Source: Prasinococcaceae sp. CCMP 1430 (taxonomy: Eukaryota > Prasinodermophyta > Palmophyllophyceae > Prasinococcales > Prasinococcaceae). Taken from it: a DNA stretch of 19,637 bases. The translations under genes were made by a program, and so were the position numbers. The stretch lies in contig RQSC01001079.1 of assembly GCA_013416795.1 (NCBI GenBank), forward strand, positions 278,889 to 298,525. The letters are read 5' to 3'. The notes beneath the pieces were generated by a model that did no database searches, was not told where the DNA came from, and saw only the letters and a program-made list of their open reading frames with translations. Shown here in pieces: positions 1 to 7,149 of the stretch (positions are counted from its first letter, which is position 1; every line of letters starts with the position of its first letter).

Positions 1-578
1 CCAGCGCGATCTGCGCCGCGAGCCGCGGGGGTTGGGGGCGCTCGAGTCAGCACTCGCAAACGGCCGGCCAGCGCGCGTGCCCGCTCACACGCACTCAGGG
101 GGGGATGCCACTCACGGTGGGGCCGCGGGCGCGGGATGGGAAAGGGAGCAGCGCGGTGTGGTGGAGGCACCGCCCCTGCGACCCCGCCCACCTCTCCGCG
201 CACCCCCCGCAGGGCGTTCCCCCCTCCTTTGGCCCCATTTTCCCCCGACCGGTTCGCAGCACGCGCCCACCGCTTGGCGGTGCGCGATGCGACGGCGAGG
301 TCGACGGGCGGCGCCGGCAAAGGGGTGTAGCTCCCCCCGCTCCCCTCCCCCCTCGCCCCCCCTCCTCCCATTCCCTGGCCCCCGTGCGCCCACCCCACTG
401 CTCGCTTGAGGTAGCCTGCACGGCGCGTGCTTTCGCGAGGGCGCGCGCTTGCTCGCGCATGCACACGCCTGGTGCGGCGCAGGAGCACGCGCTCACGGCC
501 GTTGCGGCAGCCGCTCCGCCCCAGCTGCCGCGCCTACTGCCGCTGACCGCATGCGTCGCACGTTTCCCGCGCTTGCAG
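1..578. promoter_or_regulatory. 5' flank of the Myb gene; probable untranslated leader with an intron end
   Basis: Very GC-rich, low-complexity sequence in which I see no convincing protein. Its last part looks like an intron 3' end: CTGAC near 541-545 (branch-point-like), a pyrimidine-rich stretch and TTGCAG ending at 578, with the ATG of the Myb gene starting at the next base. Possible matching donors are GTGCGC at about 280 and GTAGCC at about 410. The first exon could therefore be an untranslated leader, or could carry extra coding sequence. No clear TATA box is visible. Confidence 0.4.
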
Positions 579-1753
579 ATGACTGCCAAGAAGGAGTTCA
601 CCGTCGTGAAGCGCTGGACCGCCGCGGAGGAGGCCGCGCTGAAGGCGGGCATCCGCAAGTATGGCGCGGGCGCGTGGGTGCGAATCCGCGACGACAAGGT
701 GCGCTCGCACACGCGCTCTCGCGCTCTTTCGCTCTCGCGCTCTTTCGCTCGCTCGCTCGCTCGCTGGCCTCTTCTTGCGCCCGTGCTCACCCGCCCCCGA
801 CGCGGCGCCACCCGCAGGAGTTCGGCCATTTCCTGAGCCGCCGCACGGGCATGCAGCTCAAGGACAAGTGGCGCAACCTGCTCAAGTTCGGTCACATCAC
901 GGAGGCCGAGGGCCGCCGCCCGGCGGGCGCGACGCCCTGCCCGAGCTGCGGCACGGTGGCGCTGCCGGGCGCCGACGGGCGCTGCGGCGCGTGCGGCGCG
1001 ATGTACGGCTCGACGAGCTCCAAGGGTGCCGACACCTTCCTGAGCGCCGCCGCGGTCGCCGCCGCAGCCGCGACTGTCGGAGTCGGCGCGCCGTTGCCCG
1101 CAACGCAACGCGCGGCCGCGGACGGTGGCAGCGCGGTGCCTGGCGCGGCGCCCAAGCGCAGGAGCGGCGGCAGCAGGGTGAACGCGGCCGCCGCACTGAG
1201 GGCGGGGGCGCTGCCGAGCGTGCCCGCGGTCAAGCCGCGCACCTTTGAGGCGGGCGCGAAGCTGATGGTGGAGGACCGCGTGCACTCGAATGTGTGGTGG
1301 CAGGGACAGGTGGTCAAGCAGGAGGGCTCGGATGTGTGGCTCACCTACCCGGGCTGGGACGCTGGCACGCAGGAGCGCGTGGACGCGAGCTCGAGCCGCC
1401 TGTGGAGCGTGCCCGCGTCGGGCAGGGGCGCCGGCAACAAGAAGGCCTGGCGTCACCTCGGCGGCGGGGCGTGGAGCGTTCGCAGCCGCGAGCGCGGAGA
1501 GCGGCGGCCGCCCGCCGAGGCCCTCGCCGGGCCCTCCCCGCCCGCGCACGGGCCTGGCGGTGCGCGCCTGGGTGCCGGCATGGACGGCCTGCGCCAGCGC
1601 TCCATGACGCCGGATTCTGGTGCGAACGAGGTGTCGGCGGCGGCCGCGGCGGTCGCGGCGCTCGCGGAGACGATCGCGCGCCCCGGCGCGCGCGCGCGCG
1701 CGGGCGACGCGCGCGAACCCGCCCGCCGATGCTCCCAATTCAAACCTGTCTGA
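579..1753 (+). CDS. Telobox-type Myb/SANT protein with zinc ribbon and Tudor-like domain
   Basis: Predicted 351-residue nuclear DNA-binding protein in two exons, 579-698 and 818-1753, with a phase-0 intron 699-817 (donor AAG|GTGCGC, acceptor CCCGCAG|GAG). Residues about 11-63 form one Myb/SANT domain split by the intron. Its third helix carries LKDKWRN (residues 54-60), the signature of telobox Myb proteins (plant TRB, animal TRF and yeast relatives) that bind telomeric repeats and telobox promoters. A CPSC...CGAC pair follows (Cys 81, 84, 96, 99; zinc-ribbon-like), then an Ala/Gly-rich linker. A Tudor/chromo-barrel-like module lies at about 183-238, with paired Trp (WWQG) and a YPGWD motif. 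The C-terminus is low-complexity. The start is chosen because ATG 579 precedes the Myb core and directly follows an acceptor-like sequence; an upstream exon cannot be excluded. The Myb assignment is secure; telomere versus promoter function is inference. Confidence 0.85.
717..765. repeat. Tandem repeats inside the Myb-gene intron
   Basis: A 16-bp unit TCTCGCGCTCTTTCGC occurs twice in tandem (717-732, 733-748) and runs into five copies of CGCT (746-765). The repeats supply much of the pyrimidine-rich body of a 119-nt intron and are likely length-variable. Confidence 0.85.
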
Positions 1754-1770
1754 CCGCGTTGTCGACGCGG
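1754..1770 (+). other. Small hairpin directly after the Myb stop codon
   Basis: CCGCGT (1754-1759), loop TGTCG, ACGCGG (1765-1770): a perfect 6-bp stem starting at the first base after the TGA. It is followed by an unusually AT-rich stretch (about 1771-1820, containing TATAAAT at 1784-1790). This could be a 3'-UTR feature, part of an intron, or a promoter for the following open segment. No function can be assigned. Confidence 0.35.
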
Positions 1771-1819
1771 AAACGCATATGATTATAAATCTAAAATGAA
1801 TAACGCGGATGTGATTTGA

Positions 1820-2338
1820 GTGTGTATCTTACGGCGTAATGTACGGAAGGAATGGGACGAAAGGCGGCTTCGCGCGGGCCGCGAATCGGAGCTTGTCCGC
1901 AGGCGCGGGCGCCGCGGCGCCCGCCGCGACCCCCTGGCGGAGTGGTTCAGCACGCACCGGGAGCTGCTGCGGGGCGTTGTGGACGCGAGCGCGCCCCCGC
2001 GCGCGCAGGTGCCCTTCGGTGCCAAGCGCGCGTCGAGCGGCAGCACCGGTACGCCCAACGGCCACCTCGAATGGTGCACGCGCAGCGAGGCAGACACGGC
2101 CACGTGCGGCTCGCACGGCGACACTGAGATGACGACCGAGGAGCACGAGGAGGCCGTGTCTTACGCCGACGTGGCTGACCTCGTGCTCGCTGCGGGAGGC
2201 TCGATTCAGGCGGCTGCGCGCGCACACGGCTGCGCGGCGGCGGCGCTCGCGTCGCCCGCCACGCCGTGCCGGCCGGCGCGCCTCGCGGGTGTGCTCCCGG
2301 CGCCGCCGCTCGAGGCCTGCGGCGCGGACGCGTGGTAG
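1820..2338 (+). CDS. Coding-like open segment, hypothetical; possible 3' exon of the Myb gene
   Basis: Open frame of 172 codons ending in TAG at 2336-2338, with strong G/C third positions and mixed, charged composition over about 1904-2220 (for example AEWFSTHRELLRG). That resembles real coding sequence in this window. The frame has no ATG until about 2130, so it is unlikely to be a complete gene starting here. It is in the same frame as the Myb exon 2. It could be a downstream exon of that gene, spliced over the AT-rich stretch; acceptor-like sites include GTACGGAAG ending at 1849 and TTGTCCGCAG ending at 1902. No matching donor stands out. I recognise no domain. Alternatively it is an independent gene with an unseen first exon. 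Confidence 0.4.
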   Translation: MCILRRNVRKEWDERRLRAGRESELVRRRGRRGARRDPLAEWFSTHRELLRGVVDASAPPRAQVPFGAKRASSGSTGTPNGHLEWCTRSEADTATCGSHGDTEMTTEEHEEAVSYADVADLVLAAGGSIQAAARAHGCAAAALASPATPCRPARLAGVLPAPPLEACGADAW

Positions 2339-2340
2339 GC

Positions 2341-2362
2341 CGTGCTCCCGTCTGGGAGCGTG
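2341..2362 (+). other. Hairpin GCTCCC-GTCT-GGGAGC just after the stop codon
   Basis: GCTCCC 2344-2349, loop GTCT, GGGAGC 2354-2359. The stem extends by a wobble T-G, a wobble G-T and a C-G pair to 2341-2362. It begins three bases after the TAG at 2336-2338, so it would sit at the start of the 3'-UTR. Confidence 0.4.
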
Positions 2363-2694
2363 GGGCGGCCACACGACCATTGGCGACGACCGCCTCTGTC
2401 ACTCGTCGGGCCGGCCGTCGGGCGGCTTGCTTGCAGGACCGCCTCCTTCTCTGCTAGCCTCGTCTAGACGCCTGTACGAGCCGCAGGCACCCACTTCCCC
2501 CCCTCCACCCCGCCCTCGCCGTCCATTGGGCGAGTCGGTGAGCCTGCGGACTTGCTTCCGCCCATCTTCAGGGCCTCGCGGCCACGCCGCGTCGACCTCT
2601 GTGTATCGTATTTTCTGTACGCGCGTGTCGCCTCTCGAGGGCGACCATTTTTGTGTTTCTGGCCGTCTGTCATATCATCCTTTGACATGCTGCA

Positions 2695-2722
2695 GCGGAG
2701 TGGGAGCGTGAGCTCCCCCCGC
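2695..2722 (+). other. Hairpin GGGAGC-GTGA-GCTCCC with GNRA loop
   Basis: GGGAGC 2702-2707, loop GTGA (a GNRA tetraloop in RNA), GCTCCC 2712-2717, with an outer GCGG/CCGC stem. Its arms are the same six bases as in the 2341-2362 hairpin in reversed order, so the two elements could also pair with each other. It lies about 20 bases before TGTAA 2736-2740. Confidence 0.4.
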
Positions 2723-2902
2723 ACGAGCGAGACCTTGTAAATTGATCCCTACTACCCTAGCTCGACCACCCTCGTCTTGGCGCTGGCCAGGCGCTCAGAT
2801 GCGTCGCAGCGCCCATGGAGGGAGTACGACTCAGGTTTTGTTATAGTATATACAGCTCCGGGGGCGCGATCACCCGCCCACCCACCAACCAACCGACCCA
2901 AC

Positions 2903-4555
2903 TCACTCCTCCTCATCGACGATGATCGTGGCGCCCTCGCGCACGCCTGCGAGCGCGATCTCGAGCGAGTCATCGTCAAGCGGGTCGGGCAGCGGCGCGC
3001 CGCGCTCGCGAACGAAGAGTCGCTGGCGCGCTGCGGGCACGCGCGTAAGGCGCTCGCACAGCAGGCGCAATTTGCCCACGGTCATCGAGCCGGGGAGCTT
3101 CTTCTGCTTGGGCTCGGCGCCCCCCGCCTTGGCCGCGCGCGCGGCCACGCAGTCGATGGTCACGTGGAGCATACTTTCGCCCAGCGAGCCGCCGGCGCCG
3201 CCCGCGCCGCTGCCGTCGCCCGACGCGGCCATCTGCGGCCCGTGCCAGGCGAGCAGCACGCGGTAACGATCGTTCTCGGCGGCGATCTCCTCGGGCGCCT
3301 TCCCGCTCGTGGCAGGGAGCTCGCGCAAGTAGCGCAGCTCGGCGTCGCGACGCTCGGTCGGGCGCACCTCAGAGCCGTTGAGGTGGCGCAGCGACGCCAT
3401 CCGCGCGATGACGCCGAGCCGTGCGTTGAGTGTGGAGACGGCGCTGCCGCTGCCGCCGAAGAGCGGGTTGCCGCTCAGCCGCAGCTCCTCGAGCGCGGGG
3501 AAACGTGCGAGCGCGTCGACGCTCTCCCACGCGTCGAGCTTGTTCCCCCCCAAGATGAGCGTCTTGAGCGCCGAAAACTCCACGTCCGCGCTGCCCGCAC
3601 CCGGGTATGACACCGCGGCAATCGCGTTGGCGGAGAGCTGAAGCCGCTCGAGCGCGGGCGCGCCCCCAACAACCGCCGCGAGCTGCGCCCAGTCGGCCAG
3701 TGCGTTGTCGTCGAGGTTCAGCAGCGTGAGGCAGCGGAAGGCGTCCGACGCGTCGGCAGCGCCACCGCCGTCGCTCTCGAGCGCTTTGATGCCATTGGCG
3801 CTCAGGTGGAGCTCTTTGAGCGCGGGAATGGCGCGCCCGAGGGCTACCGCGTCCGCCCAGCACAGAGCGCACGCATTGAGCGATAGCACCGACAGCTTTG
3901 CGAATGGGGCAAGTGCGTCAGCGTCGCCGACGGCACTGCCAAGGCGCGCGCGGTTCAGATGCAGCGCCCGCAGCTTGGGAAACTCCGCCACGAGCGCCGC
4001 GGCTGCACTCCAGTTGCAAAGCAGTGCGCCCGACACATCGATCTCCTCGAGTGCGGGAGCGAGCGCACCCGCCTCGCCCTTGGGTCCTGGCCCCGACACA
4101 GGCGCGCCCTCGAGGAACACGCGCGACAGGCAAGCGAGTTGCCCCTGCTCGGAGCGCAGCGCGCCTTCACCCACGAGCTCAACGCCGATGGTCGCGCCCG
4201 ACGTGGTCTGTACGCTCATTGCGGGGCCACCGGTCACATCGGCATCGAGCTCCTCCTCGGACGCGTACTTGTCGCGCAGCGCCTGCGAGAACGTTCGCGG
4301 CGGCTGCAGCTTCCTCGCTCGCACGAAGCTCGCGCAGTGCTCGGCGCCCTCCCTCGCGCCGTCCACCTCGAAGTAGCGCACACCCTCATGCTCGCCGCCA
4401 TGCTTCCCGCGTGCGGCGTCGTCCCACTCGACGCCCAGCCACTCGCCCTCGGTGCCCGCGACGGCGCCCGCGAAGCGCACCGTCGCGCGCGCGCCGTCGA
4501 GCCCGGCCACGCGATCGCCCACCGCGAACGAAGCCTCGGCCGCGCCCGGCGCCAT
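2903..4555 (-). CDS. TBCE: Tubulin-folding cofactor E (CAP-Gly, leucine-rich repeats, ubiquitin-like domain)
   Basis: Intronless 550-residue protein (human TBCE is 527). TBCE binds alpha-tubulin in the cytosol and, with cofactors C and D and ARL2, assembles or disassembles the alpha/beta-tubulin dimer. Visible domains are an N-terminal CAP-Gly at about residues 10-83 (EWLGVEWDD, then RGKHGGEHEGVRYF and CASFVRARKL), leucine-rich repeats at about 165-400 (for example LKELHLSANGI, LTLLNLDDNAL, LKTLILGGNKL, LEELRLSGNPL), an LRR-cap-like segment ending near RYLREL, and a C-terminal ubiquitin-like domain at about 455-550. The start ATG is 4553-4555, immediately before the CAP-Gly; the frame is open further upstream, but that part is low-complexity and includes the poly-C tract. 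The usual GKHDG/GKNDG loop of CAP-Gly reads GKHGG. The orthology call is firm from domain order. Confidence 0.93.
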   Translation of the reverse strand: MAPGAAEASFAVGDRVAGLDGARATVRFAGAVAGTEGEWLGVEWDDAARGKHGGEHEGVRYFEVDGAREGAEHCASFVRARKLQPPRTFSQALRDKYASEEELDADVTGGPAMSVQTTSGATIGVELVGEGALRSEQGQLACLSRVFLEGAPVSGPGPKGEAGALAPALEEIDVSGALLCNWSAAAALVAEFPKLRALHLNRARLGSAVGDADALAPFAKLSVLSLNACALCWADAVALGRAIPALKELHLSANGIKALESDGGGAADASDAFRCLTLLNLDDNALADWAQLAAVVGGAPALERLQLSANAIAAVSYPGAGSADVEFSALKTLILGGNKLDAWESVDALARFPALEELRLSGNPLFGGSGSAVSTLNARLGVIARMASLRHLNGSEVRPTERRDAELRYLRELPATSGKAPEEIAAENDRYRVLLAWHGPQMAASGDGSGAGGAGGSLGESMLHVTIDCVAARAAKAGGAEPKQKKLPGSMTVGKLRLLCERLTRVPAARQRLFVRERGAPLPDPLDDDSLEIALAGVREGATIIVDEEE

Positions 4556-4641
4556 GCGTCGCCAGGCCAAGACCAAAAGGCGCAACCCTCCGCCTCGACA
4601 CCTATCACGCCGAACGCCGCCTCTGTCGCTGAGCAGGCCCA

Positions 4642-4675
<34 letters not shown>

Positions 4676-5433
4676 CGCAAGGGACGGGCGAGCGCGCGCT
4701 CGCCGCGCCGCGCGCTCGCGCTCTGGTCGTCGCCGCGAGCCGGCGGTCTCTGCCCGGCTGGCGCTGTCTGTCACCTCTCCTCGCGCGACGAGCGAGACGG
4801 CGACGCCTCCTCGTCCGACCGACCGATGGATTGGTGTGACCAGGAGTTGGTACCGGTGTTGGGGGGACGCGCGGGGGCACCGAGCGCGCGCGCGCGCGCT
4901 CGTACCCTGACGCGGACCCGCGAAGGCGAAGCCGCGCCGCGCTGTCTGTTGACTGATCGCCGCCTCGTTCTTCCTCCGTATGGTACCACTGCAGCACTCC
5001 CGCACGCATTCCGAAAATTGAAAAAAAAATCACCCGCTGCCGGTGCTGCGCGCGCGCGCTCCCGTCGGATTTGAGGTTCGGCGGCGGGTGCGCTTTGATG
5101 GGGCAGCGGGCGCCCTGCGGCGGCGCGCGCCGCGATGCGGCCGTCCTTTTTTTTTTCCCCACGCTCGCGAACCCTCCCCACCGGCATTTCACGGAGTGCA
5201 AAGCTGTGCGCCACCGCCGTGTCGGCTTGCGCTTCCGCATGGAGGATCGCGGAGCCGATGCGCGGAAGCTGCGCGTGGCCGCCGTTTTTTTTTGTACTGG
5301 AGGAAAAGGAATTGTCATTATTAGGGCAATCACGCGCGCGGTGCCTGGTGCGGGCAGAGCGCGCGCCGGGAGCGGCCCACGCGTGCCCCCCGCCCCCTCC
5401 CACCGGGCTCCGGCCCGGCCCAGCTCGACCGCC
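4556..5433. promoter_or_regulatory. Divergent promoter region between TBCE and CYC1
   Basis: 878 bp between the two start codons, with no convincing gene. It contains a 34-base G run (4642-4675), an A9 run (5021-5029), a T10 run (5147-5156), a T9 run (5285-5293) and a TTAGGG half-site (5321-5326, 108 bp before the CYC1 ATG). Long open frames across it on both strands are low-complexity by-products of GC richness. Confidence 0.6.
4642..4675. repeat. Poly-G tract of 34 bases
   Basis: An uninterrupted run of 34 G on the + strand, read as C34 in the TBCE transcript direction, 87 bp upstream of the TBCE ATG. It may fall in the 5'-UTR or promoter. Such a run can form stacked G-quadruplexes and is prone to length error in sequencing, so the exact length should be treated with caution. 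Confidence 0.95.
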
Positions 5434-6903
5434 ATGCTGCGCACCGCAGCAGCGTCGCTGCTGCGTGCCGCCGCCACGGCGGCGCGCCCTGCGCCCGCGC
5501 CCGCGCCGACCGCCGCGCAGGCCGCCGCGGCCGCGAAGGAGTCTGCTGCGTTCGCGACGGCGAAGGTCGCCGGCTGCCTCGGCGCGGCGGCCGCTGCGCT
5601 CGCCGCGACGTCGACGACGGTCGTCCTCGCAGACGAGGCCGAGCACGGCCTGCCGTCGCCGCCGTACCCGTGGCCGCACAACGGCCTGTTCTCCAGCTAC
5701 GATCACGCGTCGATCCGCCGTGGGCACATGGTGTATCAGCAGGTGCGTGCCGCTTCGATGCGGTGCTGCGGGAGTGCAGAGTTTTTCGCGGGAGGGATGC
5801 CGCGGGTGGCAGCTGCGGCCGCGCGCACTTCCCGCGACCACGAGCGCCGTACGCGTCACCCCCCTGCACCTCAAACCCCGAACTCGATCCCCCTCCGTAT
5901 GCGCAGGTGTCGCGCCCTCGCCACGGTCAGCCCCCCCCCCCCGCCCCCCCGCCCCCCCGAGCTGCGCTGTCATCTGACGCAGACGCATGCGTGCTCGAAA
6001 CGGCTTTTTTGTTGTTTTTATTTGGCTGCCGCCCCCTCTGTTGTCGCATATACCGCGCAAAAGGTGTGCGCCGCCTGCCATTCGCTGCAGGCGATCGCGT
6101 ACCGCAACCTCGTGGGCGAGATTTACACCGAGGAGGAGGCCAAGATGATGGCCGAGCAGATTGAGGTCACCGACGGCCCGAACGACCAGGGCGAAATGTT
6201 CGAGCGGCCAGGCAAGCTCTCCGACTACTTCCCGTCGCCGTACGCAAACGAGCAGGCTGCGCGCTTCGCGAACGGGGGTGCGTACCCTCCCGACCTGTCG
6301 CTCATCACTAAGGTACGTGAGCGCGCGAGCGGCGCCGGTGGGCGCCGCCAGCACGGCGCTCATCGCGCTTGCCACACGTGCAGCGTGCTGGGGCGTGGCA
6401 GGCGGTCTGAAAAGGCCAAACCCTAAAAGCGCTCGGCGCAGGCGCATCTGCGATAAGTTGCACGCTGACGCGATTGCGCTCTGCGTGGGCAATTCCACTT
6501 CGCGCTGGCCCGCGGTGCTCGTCCCCGCTAGGCCCGCCACAACGGTCAGAACTACGTGTTCGCGCTGCTCACCGGGTACCGTGACCCGCCGGCCGGCGTG
6601 TCGGTTCGCGAGGGCCTTCACTACAACCCGTACTTCCCGGGCGGCGCTATTGCGATGCCGAAGATGCTCGCCGACGGTGGCGTCGAGTACGAGGATGGCA
6701 CGCCCGCGACTGAGGCGCAGATGGCGAAGGACGTTACCGCATTCCTCGCATGGGCTGCGGAGCCCGAGCACGATGCGCGCAAGCTGGGCGGCGCGAAGTG
6801 GATCTTCGGCCTGGGGATTGCGCTGGCTACCGCGGTGTACTACAAGCGCTGGAAGTGGTCGTCGCTCAAGTCGCGCAAGCTCGTGGTGGACGTGGTGAAC
6901 TGA
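5434..6903 (+). CDS. CYC1: Cytochrome c1, haem protein of mitochondrial complex III
   Basis: Three exons: 5434-5742, 6064-6312 and 6532-6903, giving 309 residues; all junctions are phase 0 (donors CAG|GTGCGT and AAG|GTACGT; acceptors AAAAG|GTG and GCTAG|GCC). The protein passes electrons from the Rieske protein to cytochrome c in the inner membrane. Residues 1-67 look like a bipartite presequence: an Arg/Ala-rich targeting part, then a hydrophobic sorting stretch (about 45-65) before DEAEHG. The haem-attachment motif CAACH is residues 105-109, right at the start of exon 2. The axial-ligand Met is M228 in GGAIAMP. A C-terminal anchor follows at about 276-291 with the basic tail [13 protein letters not shown]. 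The sequence is close to the plant/algal form ([36 protein letters not shown]), with normal CxxCH rather than the euglenozoan AxxCH. Very secure. Confidence 0.97.
5743..6063 (+). other. CYC1 intron 1, length divisible by three and stop-free
   Basis: A 321-nt intron, CAG|GTGCGT to AAAAG|GTG. It contains C-runs (C12 at 5931-5942, then further C7 runs) and a T-rich tail near 6005-6022 before the acceptor. Its length is 107 codons and it has no stop in the CYC1 frame, so a retained transcript would still encode a full-length but enlarged protein. Homology shows that the segment is not part of the normal protein. Confidence 0.85.
6313..6531 (+). other. CYC1 intron 2 carrying a telobox
   Basis: A 219-nt intron, AAG|GTACGT to CGCTAG|GCC. 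It is divisible by three but has an in-frame TAA at 6424-6426. That stop lies inside AAACCCTAAA (6418-6427), an exact match to the plant telobox/telomere-repeat motif. Confidence 0.85.
6418..6427 (+). promoter_or_regulatory. Telobox AAACCCTAAA
   Basis: Exact telobox (AAACCCTA), extended to AAACCCTAAA, in CYC1 intron 2. In plants this element is bound by telobox Myb proteins of the class encoded at 579-1753. Binding here is inference. Confidence 0.45.
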
Positions 6904-7149
6904 GCGCAACCAGTCGCCCCTCGACATTTTTGCGCGGCTGGCCGGGGCAGCGCAGGATGCGACGTAGGTAATCCGCTGCGCGCACGCACGCGCGCACACT
7001 CGCGCGCGCACACTCGCAGGGCGCCCCCACCGCCGAGGGACGCGTTTGTGAATTTTTTTGGGTGGTATTTGATGTACGTGTACATGCGCAGCACACGCGC
7101 GCCTCTTCCACGATACTGCGCTGTGCGGATGTTCGCCCTCCCTCCTCAC
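6904..7149. other. Convergent spacer between CYC1 and ARL3
   Basis: 246 bp between two stop codons, with no gene. It holds two imperfectly tandem copies of CGCGCACACTCG (6991-7002 and 7005-7016) and a T-rich stretch near 7047-7070. Two 3'-UTRs and their poly(A) sites must fit here. Confidence 0.7.

Larger units (their letters stand above)
2339..2902. other. Convergent intergenic region between the open segment and TBCE
   Basis: No convincing gene. It holds the 3' flanks of two convergent transcription units. TGTAA occurs at 2736-2740, which is the poly(A) signal of green algae; whether it works here is unknown. An AT-rich stretch (GTTATAGTATATAC, about 2839-2852) lies in the TBCE 3' flank. 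Two hairpins share the same stem sequence and are listed separately. Confidence 0.6.

Noticed and set aside
95-1738. A 547-codon open frame on the minus strand across the Myb gene
   Set aside because: It is the antisense shadow of a GC-rich gene. Its translation is Arg/Ala/Gly-rich without any domain, while the plus strand has a clear split Myb domain with good splice sites.
1784-1790. TATAAAT as a TATA box for the 1820-2338 segment
   Set aside because: The motif is real, but no start codon follows in the coding-like frame for about 300 bases, and the AT-rich stretch could equally be an intron or a 3'-UTR.
4771-7149. A 792-codon minus-strand open frame across CYC1
   Set aside because: CYC1 on the plus strand is unmistakable. 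The antisense frame is Arg-rich and featureless, and arises because stop codons are rare at this GC content.
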